A DNA stretch of 16,992 bases from UBA5336 sp964625835 (GCA_964625835.1 CAZVES010000048.1:1-16992); one strand, 5' to 3'. Counted from the stretch's first letter, positions 6,603-14,499 are shown. Notes: generated from the sequence alone by a model not told the origin. Numbers and translations: made by a program.

Positions 6603-7028
6603 ATGTTCGAGGCCATTCAGTCGACCGCCGGCGGTTTTTCCGTACTTGCTTCCAGCCTTGCCACGGGTGCGGCCTGGATCGCCTGTATCACCGCGCCGAA
6701 CTGTTCCTTCGACCGCCTCGACTACAGCCGTGCTGACGGGCATGTCCGCCAACTCCTGAAAGATGCCTCCGGGCAAGTGGCGATTGTACTGCTGGCGGCC
6801 TGCGCACTCGCAGCGATCGCTGGTTCCTATGGCTCGGCCACGCTCTCCGGGCTCGCAGCTGCCGGCTTCCTGACAAACTCCTGGACACTGGCGCCGCGCA
6901 AACGGGGCGAAGCGCCGCCCGGTGTGCGCCAGAAGAAGAAGTCCCAGAGGATTGTCGCGGTGTCACTGTCGCTGATGTTCACTCTGGTTTCGGGCGTGGC
7001 CTCGATCCTGGCCGTTTTCGGTGTCTGA
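6603..7028 (+). CDS. Small integral membrane protein of unknown function
   Basis: I do not recognise this 141-residue protein. It shows hydrophobic stretches at about 11-30 (GFSVLASSLATGAAWIACIT), 58-90 (a long Ala/Gly-rich run from QVAIVLLAACALAAIAG) and 117-140. A basic stretch, RKRGEAPPGVRQKKKSQR, at 99-116 between the last two is probably cytoplasmic by the positive-inside rule. Two cysteines (28 and 34) flank the end of the first hydrophobic segment. It starts 37 bases after the thioesterase stop and ends 65 bases before argF. Codon use looks like the neighbours, so I take it as a real gene. No function can be inferred from context. Confidence 0.65.
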   Translation: MFEAIQSTAGGFSVLASSLATGAAWIACITAPNCSFDRLDYSRADGHVRQLLKDASGQVAIVLLAACALAAIAGSYGSATLSGLAAAGFLTNSWTLAPRKRGEAPPGVRQKKKSQRIVAVSLSLMFTLVSGVASILAVFGV

Positions 7029-7093
7029 GGGCAGCCCTTGCGCGCGCAATAGTGGGTGGATTAAGTGCGGCTTCAGCAGGGGACGAACCAGCC

Positions 7094-8023
7094 ATGGCCA
7101 AGCGAGACTTTCTTGACCTTATTGATATTCCGGCCACGGAACTGAGAGCCATGCTCGACGATGCGCGTGCCGCGAAGGCTGCGCGCAACGGCTGGCCGAA
7201 GGGGCGCGCGGATGCCGAAGCGCCCCTGGCTGACCATCTCCTGGCCATGATTTTCGAAAAATCCTCGACGCGCACCCGGTTTTCCTTCGACGTTGCCATG
7301 CGCCAGCTGGGCGGCGATTCAATCGTGGCATCGGCAGGCGATATGCAACTGGGCCGTGGTGAAACCGTCGAGGACACCGCCCGGGTGCTGGCGCGCTATG
7401 TCGATGCCGTCATGCTCCGTGCCAACGACCATGCCGATGTGGAGGCATTTGCAGCCGCTGCCGACGTGCCCGTGATCAATGGCCTGACCGACCGGTCGCA
7501 TCCATGCCAGATCATGGCGGATCTCCTGACCCTTGAGGAAAACGGAGTGGACCTTTCCAGCGCTCGCCTGTCCTGGGTCGGCGACGGCAACAATGTCTGT
7601 TCGAGTTTCATCCACGCCGCGGCCAAGTTCGGATTTGAACTGGCCATTGGCACGCCCGAGCGCTACGCGCCTGATGAAGAGGATGTCGAGATCGCCCGGG
7701 CCCTGCAGGGTCGTATCGCACTCTATGACAATGCAGAGGAAGCGGTTGCCGGAGCCGACGTGGTGATCGCTGACACATTCGTCTCCATGGGCGACCAGGA
7801 CGCCGAGACGCGACTGAGTGTCCTTGACCCATATGCGGTGACGACCGATCTCATGGCTTTGGCGAAAACCGACGCCCTGTTTCTCCACTGCCTGCCCGCC
7901 CATCGGGGCGAAGAGGTTGATGCGGAAGTCATCGACGGACCACAATCGGTGGTTTTTGACGAAGCGGAGAACCGCGTCCATGCGCAGAAAGCGATTCTCA
8001 AATGGTGCCTGAACAAACTCTAA
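7094..8023 (+). CDS. argF: Ornithine carbamoyltransferase
   Basis: ArgF joins carbamoyl phosphate and ornithine to give citrulline in arginine synthesis, as a cytoplasmic trimer. The 309-residue protein has the carbamoyl-phosphate motif STRTR (58-62) in FEKSSTRTRFSFDVAMRQLGG. It also has HPCQ (136-139), the ornithine-loop DTFVSMG (227-233; Phe where many enzymes have Trp) and HCLP (265-268). The open frame extends upstream to 7052, but the ATG at 7094 gives the usual N-terminus MAKRDFLDLIDI and has AGGGGA upstream. Its last 22 bases overlap hslO. In many alphaproteobacteria argD precedes argF. Here the preceding gene is an unrelated membrane protein, so argD must be elsewhere. Confidence 0.96.
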   Translation: MAKRDFLDLIDIPATELRAMLDDARAAKAARNGWPKGRADAEAPLADHLLAMIFEKSSTRTRFSFDVAMRQLGGDSIVASAGDMQLGRGETVEDTARVLARYVDAVMLRANDHADVEAFAAAADVPVINGLTDRSHPCQIMADLLTLEENGVDLSSARLSWVGDGNNVCSSFIHAAAKFGFELAIGTPERYAPDEEDVEIARALQGRIALYDNAEEAVAGADVVIADTFVSMGDQDAETRLSVLDPYAVTTDLMALAKTDALFLHCLPAHRGEEVDAEVIDGPQSVVFDEAENRVHAQKAILKWCLNKL

Positions 8024-8952
8024 GGGACACCTCGCGGGCAGACGACATTGTCGCGGCCTTCCAGATCGACGGCGAACCGGTGCGTGGACGTATCGCCCGC
8101 CTGGCCACCGGCACGCTCGACCCGATCCTGAAGCGGCACGACTATGACAAAGAGCTGGCGCGCCTTCTGGGCGAGGCACTGCTGCTGGCCGCCCTTGTGG
8201 GATCGGCAATGAAGTTCCAGGGCCGCGTGATGGTCCAGGCGGAGGGAAACGGACCTGTATCCCTGCTGGTGGCGGAATACTCCGTGCAAGGAAACCTTCG
8301 GGGCTATATTCGCAGGGATGCGGAAAGTTGGGCGCGGCTGATGCGGCTGAACAAGGCGGCGCGACCGCACATGCCGCAACTGTTCGGCACGAATGGGGCG
8401 CTGGGCCTCATCATCATTCATGACGATCCGTCCATGCAGCCCTACCAGGGCGTTGTCCCCCTCCAGAAGGCCACGCTGGCCGAGTGCGCGGAAGACTATT
8501 TTCGCCAGTCTGAACAGGTCGACACGCAGATATCGCTTGCGGTGGGTGAACTGTCGCGTCCCGGCGAGCCCAGCCAGTGGCGTGGTGGTGGCATGCTGAT
8601 CCAGAAGATCGCGGCAGACGATGAGCGCGGTGACACGGATCTGGCCTGGGAGAACGCCTCGGCCCTTTTTGCAACGCTGAGCGATGAGGAACTCATATCG
8701 CCAGATGTCAGTCCAGACCGGCTGCTTTACCGCCTGTTCCACGAAACCGGCGTGCGCATGGCGCTGCCGCAGGCACTGTCAGACGCGTGCAGCTGCAATG
8801 AGGAGCGGTTGCGCGGCACGCTGCAAGGCCTGTCCGATGAGGGGCTTCGTGAGCTCGTCGAGCCCGACGGGACACTGTCAATCAATTGCCAGTTCTGCAA
8901 TCGCCACTACGCCATTCCAATCGACGAAGTGACGGGCCCGACCGACGCCTGA
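8002..8952 (+). CDS. hslO: Redox-regulated holdase chaperone Hsp33
   Basis: Hsp33 is a cytoplasmic chaperone switched on by oxidation of a zinc-bound cysteine cluster, which protects unfolding proteins during oxidative and heat stress. The 316-residue protein has the full domain and the redox switch Cys263-x-Cys265 (ACSCNEERL) and Cys296-x2-Cys299 (NCQFCNRHY). The core motif QGNLRGYI (96-103) and the GGGMLIQKI strand near 195 are also present. The length is slightly above the usual 290 or so. The ATG lies inside the end of argF in another frame (22-base overlap), with AGAAAG about ten bases upstream. There is no other in-frame Met before residue 70, so this start is likely and translation is probably coupled to argF. 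Confidence 0.95.
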   Translation: MVPEQTLRDTSRADDIVAAFQIDGEPVRGRIARLATGTLDPILKRHDYDKELARLLGEALLLAALVGSAMKFQGRVMVQAEGNGPVSLLVAEYSVQGNLRGYIRRDAESWARLMRLNKAARPHMPQLFGTNGALGLIIIHDDPSMQPYQGVVPLQKATLAECAEDYFRQSEQVDTQISLAVGELSRPGEPSQWRGGGMLIQKIAADDERGDTDLAWENASALFATLSDEELISPDVSPDRLLYRLFHETGVRMALPQALSDACSCNEERLRGTLQGLSDEGLRELVEPDGTLSINCQFCNRHYAIPIDEVTGPTDA

Positions 8953-8989
8953 GCGGCTGACGGACCGGGCCATAACAGGCATTTTGAGC

Positions 8990-10690
8990 TTACTCGCCAG
9001 GCGAGCCGTGTTCGCTCTTATCGATCACGGGATGGGCATGGCCGGGGTCGTCACCGGCCTTGTGCATGGCGACCACGACGCCCGACAGGGCAATAATCGC
9101 GATCAGGTTTGGAAACGCCATGGAGGCGTTCGCAATGTCGCCGAGCAGCCAGAGCGCATCCACATTGGTCCAGAGCGTCCCGGCGAACACGACAATAACC
9201 CAAAGGTACCGGAAGGGGTGGGTCGCCCACTCGCCCAGCAAGTAGGTGGCAGCTTGCTCGCCATAGTAGGACCAACCGAGAATGGTGGTGAAAGCGAAAA
9301 AGAAGAGCGCGATGGGCACGATGAACGCGCCGACCACAGGGATCGCCTGGGTGTAGGCTCGCGTGGTCACTGCCGAACTGTCGGCATCGGTTTCCCAGGC
9401 ATGGTCCACATCCATCAGCGCGCCCGCGTCCACCGCAGCAGCCAGCGCATCGGCTGGCACGGTGACGCCCTGTGCTGCGCAGTTTTCCAGGTAAGAGGCC
9501 GCAATCACGCCGTTCTCTGCGATGGTCGCTTCGCGGCCCTCCTCATATGCACTGGGGAAAAGATCGCCCACTGTGAGCCCCTCTGGCACCTCAACACCTG
9601 CCTCAACACAGGCATTGGCAGCCATCAGGGCCGGCGACTTCTTGAAGTCACCCGTCACGGTCAGGATGACTAGCGCCGTCATGGTGCAGATGATCATGGT
9701 GTCGATGAACACACCGATCATGGCGATCTCGCCTTGCATCACAGGATTGCGTGTCTGTGCGGCGGCGTGGGCGATCGGCGCCGATCCCTGGCCGGCCTCG
9801 TTGGAGAAAAGGCCGCGCGCGATACCAAACCGGACCGCCTGCATCACGCCATAACCGGCCACCCCGCCCATGGCTTCACTCAGGCCAAAGGCTGAAGCGA
9901 TGATCTGCCACAATGCAGCGGGCACTTCCGATGCGTTCATGATCAAGACAACCAGAGCGATCAGGACATAAAGCGCAGCCATGACCGGCACGACCTTTCC
10001 TGCGACACTGCCGATGGACTTGATGCCACCGATGATCACCGCAAACACCAGACCGGATATGATCACGCCAAACGCCCAGTTGGGAATGCCAAGCCCCATC
10101 TGGGTGTTGGTCAGTTCCATGGCCGTCACGGTGATGGAGTTGGCCTGGATCATGGAGCCCGTGGCCATGGCCGAGAACAACGTGCCGAGGCAGAAGATGA
10201 CGGCGAGCCAGCCCCACCCCTTGCCGAGGCCGTTCTTGATATAATACATCGGTCCGCCATTGATGCGCCCATATTCGTCGGTCTCGCGATACTTCAGGGC
10301 GAGCGAGCTTTCCGAGAAGGCGAGCGCCATGCCGAAGATCGCCGTGATCCACATCCAGAAGATTGCGCCCGGTCCGCCCAGCGTGATGGCGGTCGCCACG
10401 CCGGCCAGATTGCCCGTGCCCACCTGGCCCGACAGCGCCGTGGAGAGGGCCTGCCAGGGCGTGATCGCGCCATCCTCACCCTGGGCTTTGCGGCCTGCCC
10501 AGACCTCGGCCACGGCAGGCCCGAACCTGCGCAGCGGCCGTGCCCCGACGCGGTACATCATGAACAGGCCTGTCCCAAGCAGGACGATGGCCAGCGGGCC
10601 GATCTGGAAAGGGAAGATGACCGTATCGCCCCAGGTGCCACCCCAGATCAGGCCCGAGACGTTCTGAATAATACCAACAATCGCTTCCAA
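8990..10690 (-). CDS. AGCS-family sodium:alanine/amino-acid symporter with an enlarged loop
   Basis: This 566-residue inner-membrane carrier belongs to the alanine-or-glycine:cation symporter family. It shows the signature ALSGQVGTGNLAGVATAITLGGPGAIFWMW (85-114), FSNEAGQGSAPIAHAAA (295-311) and FAFTTILGWSYYGEQA (466-481). About eleven hydrophobic segments can be seen. Typical members have about 450-490 residues. The excess lies in an acidic, Ala-rich hydrophilic stretch at about 347-446 between two late membrane segments, holding Cys361 and Cys404. The start codon is TTG (10690-10688), supported by GGGAG seven bases upstream. The next Met (43-44) would remove the first membrane segment. The gene is divergent from the fzlA-like gene and convergent with hslO (37 bases between stops). 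I see no glycine riboswitch upstream. The substrate is probably alanine, glycine or a related amino acid. Confidence 0.93.
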   Translation of the reverse strand: MEAIVGIIQNVSGLIWGGTWGDTVIFPFQIGPLAIVLLGTGLFMMYRVGARPLRRFGPAVAEVWAGRKAQGEDGAITPWQALSTALSGQVGTGNLAGVATAITLGGPGAIFWMWITAIFGMALAFSESSLALKYRETDEYGRINGGPMYYIKNGLGKGWGWLAVIFCLGTLFSAMATGSMIQANSITVTAMELTNTQMGLGIPNWAFGVIISGLVFAVIIGGIKSIGSVAGKVVPVMAALYVLIALVVLIMNASEVPAALWQIIASAFGLSEAMGGVAGYGVMQAVRFGIARGLFSNEAGQGSAPIAHAAAQTRNPVMQGEIAMIGVFIDTMIICTMTALVILTVTGDFKKSPALMAANACVEAGVEVPEGLTVGDLFPSAYEEGREATIAENGVIAASYLENCAAQGVTVPADALAAAVDAGALMDVDHAWETDADSSAVTTRAYTQAIPVVGAFIVPIALFFFAFTTILGWSYYGEQAATYLLGEWATHPFRYLWVIVVFAGTLWTNVDALWLLGDIANASMAFPNLIAIIALSGVVVAMHKAGDDPGHAHPVIDKSEHGSPGE

Positions 10691-10742
10691 GGGCTCGCTC
10701 CCAGCCAGGTTTGTTTACCGTTTCGCGACACAGTAAGGCCGC

Positions 10743-10748
10743 TGTCAA
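10743..10748 (-). promoter_or_regulatory. Perfect TTGACA box, candidate -35 of the AGCS gene
   Basis: TTGACA on the minus strand lies 52 bases upstream of the TTG start. The -10 at the normal distance is poor (CGAAAC), so the promoter assignment is tentative. Confidence 0.3.
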
Positions 10749-10830
10749 CGATGCCAAGCACCTTCAGCGCTTTCCGGCAGGGTGTGGCGCGTTTGCGAGT
10801 GTGCTAGGCATGTTTGAGGGAGGATGCGCG

Positions 10831-11505
10831 ATGAAACGGCTCTACCACTGGTCGCTCGACCCCGTGGCGCGCACGGCGCGGCTGGCTCTCGCGGAAAAGC
10901 GGATTGCCTTTGAAGACGTCGAGACTCGACCCTGGGCCGTTCATCCGGACATGGAGCGGCTCGGCCCCGGCGCGGCGCCGCCGGCCTTCATCGACACCAC
11001 GTCGGAAGGGCGCATCAACCTTCTCGGCACCCATGCCCTGATCGAGTATCTGGATGTCGCCTATCCATCGCCGCGCCTCCTGCCGGCTGGCCACCAGGAT
11101 GCTGCAGAGGCGCGGCGCCTCTGGCGATGGTGTGAGGACAGTTTCCAGATCGTCACGGACAATCTCCTGACTGAGCGCGCGGTCCAATGGGTGCGACGCG
11201 ACCGCCAGCCCGACAGCACAGCCCTCAGAAAAGGCGCCCATGCCCTGCGCGGCCGGCTGACTTTCCTGAATGCTCTGGCCGAGTCCCGCTCTTATGTGGC
11301 CGGCCGCCACCTTACAGTCGCGGACCTGGCGGTGGCGGCGCATCTCTCGAGCCTCGACTATTTCGGAGACGTCGACTGGGCTGCGGTGCCGGACCTGCGC
11401 GCATGGTATGCCCGGATGAAGTCGCGTCCCTGTTTCCGCAGCATTCTGGCCGACAGGGTCGAGGGCACCCGTCCCGCGCCCCACTATGCGAACCTCGATT
11501 TCTGA
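10831..11505 (+). CDS. fzlA: Glutathione-S-transferase-fold protein, probable FzlA (FtsZ-associated division factor)
   Basis: This 224-residue protein has a thioredoxin-like N-domain (KRLYHWSLDPVARTARLALAEK, 2-23) and a helical GST C-domain (SYVAGRHLTVADLAVAAHLSSLDYFGDVDW, 154-183). It ends in SRPCFRSILADRV and then HYANLDF. That tail and the YFGDVDW block match, as I recall them, the alphaproteobacterial GST-like family that includes Caulobacter FzlA, which binds FtsZ and controls filament curvature and constriction. The usual glutathione-gripping E/D-S pair before the third helix is replaced by LLGTHAL (64-70), which suggests weak or no glutathione binding, as expected for FzlA. The open frame extends upstream to 10711, but GAGGGAGG just before 10831 fixes the start. 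The fzlA name rests on remembered similarity. The alternative is an ordinary GST. Confidence 0.8.
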   Translation: MKRLYHWSLDPVARTARLALAEKRIAFEDVETRPWAVHPDMERLGPGAAPPAFIDTTSEGRINLLGTHALIEYLDVAYPSPRLLPAGHQDAAEARRLWRWCEDSFQIVTDNLLTERAVQWVRRDRQPDSTALRKGAHALRGRLTFLNALAESRSYVAGRHLTVADLAVAAHLSSLDYFGDVDWAAVPDLRAWYARMKSRPCFRSILADRVEGTRPAPHYANLDF

Positions 11506-11517
11506 AGACAATCTGCC

Positions 11518-12597
11518 TCAGGCTGAGAAGTTCACGGCAAAGCGGCGGCGTGTTTCGACCAGTGATTGGGCGCGTGCCAAGGCATCACTCGCGCGTTGCG
11601 CCTTGCGGATCACCTCGTGTTTGCGCAAGGCGTCGATCGCCGCATTGAGGTGGACCGACGCTTCGCGCACGGCCACGGGATCGAAGGCCTTCTCAGCCCG
11701 TTTGATCAGGGCACGGCCCAGATCAAGGCGCGCATCGATCAGGGCCTCGGTGTCAGGATTGCCCTTCAGCCCATCCAGTGTCGCCCGACGCCGCTCGATC
11801 AGGCGTTCGATCCATTCGCCCCGGTCGGATGTTTCGCTGAGATGCAGCGTCACCGAGGCAAAATCTGTTTCGATTTCACGCCGGGTGACGGCATCCATGG
11901 CGCGTTCCAGCCCGTCAATGTCGGTCAGCATTGTATCGAGCACCTGGCCAAGTTCGGCCACTTTCTCTTCCCTGAAAGATTCCGGCTGGGAGAGGGCTGG
12001 CTGGAGCCGTTTGGCCAGAAGGTAGGCCGCTGCCCGCTTGACCGGGTCATTGAAGGCGCGCAGCCGCCCCGGAAGCTGGAGTGTGAAGGGCTGGGCCTGT
12101 GCGGGCGAAAGGCTGCCGCGCCGCGAAACGCCGAAGATGCGCAGTCCGTCGGCCTCGTCCGACAAGCGTGCACCCCAAATCACCATGTCAGCGCCTGTTT
12201 TCTCGAGCCGCTTTCGCGCCCGCGCCAGGACTTCTCCCTCCGGGCGCCCGCCCGGGCTACGCACCCTGAACAGCTTGTACTGGGCGCCAAAGCTGAAGTC
12301 CGAGCAATAGGTTTCGAGGGCGTTCTCCACCAGGCTGCGCGCGGTCGAGGTGTTGTAACCGCCAAACTCACCAATGAGTATGCTGTAGCCTGGCTCCTGG
12401 GCGGCGCGCCTTATCCGCCGGTTGGATACGGTGCCAGCCCCGCCAAGCAGACTGTTCAGCCCCCGCAGCAGACCCACAAGGATCACGACGCACACGGCAA
12501 ATACAGCCGCCACGCCAATAACGGCGAGACTGGTCGAAACCAGGACATTCTGGTCGAGCCAGGCTGCAATCTGGGAAAAGAGGTCTGCGTCGGACAT
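11518..12597 (-). CDS. Unknown single-pass membrane protein with cytoplasmic helical-repeat region
   Basis: I do not recognise this 359-residue protein. An amphipathic N-terminus is followed by one strong membrane segment at about 20-45 (VSTSLAVIGVAAVFAVCVVI and on). A basic linker (NRRIRRAAQ) suggests that the rest is cytoplasmic. Residues 70-150 look like an alpha/beta module: YSILIGEFGGYNTS, helix, YKLFRVRSPGG, helix, KTGADMVIWGARL. The latter resembles the N-terminal part of some adenylate-cyclase or TolB-like modules. Residues 180-355 are almost wholly helical with alternating charged and Ala/Leu positions, TPR-like in feel (for example DPVAVREASVHLNAAIDALRKHE). The gene converges on the fzlA-like gene with 12 bases between stops and diverges from gluQ by 144 bases. 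A TTATAA (12610-12615) lies near the start. Codon use is like the neighbours. Confidence 0.75.
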   Translation of the reverse strand: MSDADLFSQIAAWLDQNVLVSTSLAVIGVAAVFAVCVVILVGLLRGLNSLLGGAGTVSNRRIRRAAQEPGYSILIGEFGGYNTSTARSLVENALETYCSDFSFGAQYKLFRVRSPGGRPEGEVLARARKRLEKTGADMVIWGARLSDEADGLRIFGVSRRGSLSPAQAQPFTLQLPGRLRAFNDPVKRAAAYLLAKRLQPALSQPESFREEKVAELGQVLDTMLTDIDGLERAMDAVTRREIETDFASVTLHLSETSDRGEWIERLIERRRATLDGLKGNPDTEALIDARLDLGRALIKRAEKAFDPVAVREASVHLNAAIDALRKHEVIRKAQRASDALARAQSLVETRRRFAVNFSA

Positions 12598-12741
12598 TGG
12601 ACCTGTCTTATAATTTTCGTCGCCGATACACGAGGCGATGGGGGCGGCGCAACCAACAAAGCCCGTTGGCCCTATAAATCAGGCACCGTTTCGCGCATCG
12701 GGCGAGTTGACGCAAGCCGCTGGCCCATCGATGAACCGGCC

Positions 12742-13569
12742 ATGACGACCCTGCGCACCCGCTTTGCTCCCTCGCCCACGGGCCCCCTGCATCTCGGCCA
12801 TGCCCTGTCCGCCGTTCTGGTACGGCGCGCGGCCGATGTGGCGAATGGCGAAGCGCTGCTGCGGATCGAGAATGTCGATGTCACCCGCTGCCGGCCGGAA
12901 TATGACGTCGCCATTCGGGAGGATCTTGAATGGCTCGGATTGCGCTGGGATGGACCGGTGCGTCGCCAGTCCCGCCACTTCGATGAGTATCTCGGCGTCG
13001 TGGCCGGCTTGCGCGAACGAGGACTCGTCTACCGCTGTTTTCTGACCCGCCAGGAGATCAGTGCGAGGTTTCCCAGCGGAATCGTGCGGTCCGGGCCGAT
13101 GTCGCGCCCGGAGGAAAACGCCCGGTTGGCCGCCGGCGTGCCATTTGCCTGGCGCCTGTCGCTGGAGGCGGCACGCTCAGAGATGGGCGCGTTGTTCTTT
13201 GATGCGCTGACCTTTGCGCTCGAGGAGGACGGACGGATTCGTAACATTGCCGCTCGCCCTCAAATCCATGGCGACATTGCGCTCACCCGCAAGGACTGTC
13301 CGGCAGCCTACCACCTTGCCGCAACTCATGATGATGCCATTCAGGGCATCACATATGTCATAAGGGGCCAGGACCTGGCCGAGGCACCGCACATACAGGT
13401 CCTGCTTCAGGCCCTGATGGACTGGCCGCGGCCAGTTTACCACCACCACCGGCTGCTGTTCGGCGAGGATGGCAAACGCCTGTCGAAGACACACAGGTCG
13501 AAATCGCTTGCGGCCCTGCGCACAGAAGGCCTATCGCCTGCTGATGTTTTGGCGCTGGCAGGGCTTTGA
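12742..13569 (+). CDS. gluQ: Glutamyl-Q tRNA(Asp) synthetase
   Basis: GluQRS is a truncated GluRS paralogue that attaches glutamate to the queuosine at position 34 of tRNA-Asp. The 275-residue protein begins RTRFAPSPTGPLHLGHALSA (5-24), with the class I HIGH motif as HLGH (17-20), and has the KMSKS equivalent GKRLSK (244-249). It stops shortly afterwards without an anticodon-binding domain, which is the mark of GluQRS. The usual zinc site begins with CxC, but here one sees YRCFLTRQE (Cys99 alone), so zinc binding is probably lost. The open frame continues upstream to 11566 over the opposite-strand gene, but the ATG at 12742 matches the family N-terminus. Its TGA directly touches the ATG of the transporter gene downstream. 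Confidence 0.93.
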   Translation: MTTLRTRFAPSPTGPLHLGHALSAVLVRRAADVANGEALLRIENVDVTRCRPEYDVAIREDLEWLGLRWDGPVRRQSRHFDEYLGVVAGLRERGLVYRCFLTRQEISARFPSGIVRSGPMSRPEENARLAAGVPFAWRLSLEAARSEMGALFFDALTFALEEDGRIRNIAARPQIHGDIALTRKDCPAAYHLAATHDDAIQGITYVIRGQDLAEAPHIQVLLQALMDWPRPVYHHHRLLFGEDGKRLSKTHRSKSLAALRTEGLSPADVLALAGL

Positions 13570-14499
13570 ATGACCGTTTCGAATGCGACTGGAAGCCGGC
13601 ACTTGCCGATGGGGATCGGTCTCGCCGCCGTGCTTGCCGGTGGCATCTGTCTCGGGTTCGCACCCATTGGCCTGCGCCTCGGCCTCGACACGCTGGGTCC
13701 CCAGGCGATCGCCATGTGGCGATACATCTTTGCCTTGCCGGTCCTGCTCATGCTGTTGTGGGTCGTGGAGCGCCGAATGCCTGTGCGCCCCGTGCCGGCC
13801 GTTATCCTGGCGGGGGTCTGCTTCACCCTCGACATTGCGCTCTGGCACTGGGCACTGGAGCGCACGACAGTGGCCAACGCCACATTCATCGTGAACATGG
13901 GCAACATCTGCGTCGGCTTCCTCGCCTGGATATTTCTCAGGGAGCGGCCCACGCTGGGCTGGGCCGTTGCAATCGTGATCGCCGTGACTGGCGCAGGGTT
14001 GCTGTCCCAGGGCGGCCCGGCCAATGGCAAGGCCGACCTCTCGGGCGACTTGCTGGCGGTTGGCGCGGCTGTGCTGGTGGCGGGCTATGTCCTTTTCTCG
14101 AAGATTGCCCGGGGCACGCTCGGTGCGCTGGATGCCATTGTCTGGCTCACAATCACGGAAATATGTGTCGCCGCCCTTTTGGTGTTGCTGTCCGGCGAGG
14201 CCTTTATCCCAGCCTCGGCTGATGGGTTCCTCGCGCCTCTTTTCCTTGCGCTGGTGGTACAGGTGGGCGGGCAGGGACTGATCATTTTCGGCCTGGGCCG
14301 GACGCCCGCTGCCATTGCCGGCATCCTCGTACTGGCCCAGCCGGTCACGGCTGCGGCGATTTCCTGGCAGCTTTTCGACGAGCCGCTCAATGCGCTGCAG
14401 GGTTCTGGCGGACTCCTGATCCTGGCGGGGGTCTACCTTGCCCAGCGCAGTGCCATGAGGAAAGCACCCGCACTGGCTGACGCAAAGACGCAAGTGTGA
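13570..14499 (+). CDS. EamA/DMT-superfamily transporter
   Basis: This 309-residue membrane protein has the two-fold EamA (drug/metabolite transporter) layout with about ten hydrophobic helices. The first half has GGICLGFAPIGLRLGLDTLGPQAIAMWRYIFALP, then ANATFIVNMGNICVGFLAWIFLRERPTLGWAVAIVIAVTGAGLL. The second half ends TPAAIAGILVLAQPVTAAAISWQLFDEPLNALQGSGGLLILAGVYLAQR. Both copies carry the family's Glu- or Arg-bearing turn at the end of helix 4 or 9 (FLRERPTL; LFDEPLN). It is presumably an inner-membrane exporter of amino acids or metabolites, but no substrate can be given. The ATG follows the gluQ stop with no gap, so the two genes are likely translated from one message. The short Ala/Lys C-terminal tail is cytoplasmic by the positive-inside rule. 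Confidence 0.9.
   Translation: MTVSNATGSRHLPMGIGLAAVLAGGICLGFAPIGLRLGLDTLGPQAIAMWRYIFALPVLLMLLWVVERRMPVRPVPAVILAGVCFTLDIALWHWALERTTVANATFIVNMGNICVGFLAWIFLRERPTLGWAVAIVIAVTGAGLLSQGGPANGKADLSGDLLAVGAAVLVAGYVLFSKIARGTLGALDAIVWLTITEICVAALLVLLSGEAFIPASADGFLAPLFLALVVQVGGQGLIIFGLGRTPAAIAGILVLAQPVTAAAISWQLFDEPLNALQGSGGLLILAGVYLAQRSAMRKAPALADAKTQV

Noticed and set aside
7319..8209. Minus-strand open frame of 296 codons over argF and hslO
   Set aside because: It is antisense to two well-supported genes and the product has low-complexity shadow composition.
10691..10830. Glycine riboswitch ahead of the AGCS transporter
   Set aside because: AGCS genes are often glycine-riboswitch controlled, so I looked. 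The conserved core blocks are missing and the space to the divergent gene is too short for a tandem aptamer.
11566..12741. Upstream extension of the gluQ frame by 392 codons, suggesting a fusion protein
   Set aside because: The extension lies opposite the unknown membrane protein gene and has no recognisable domain. The GluQRS family N-terminus begins at the ATG at 12742.
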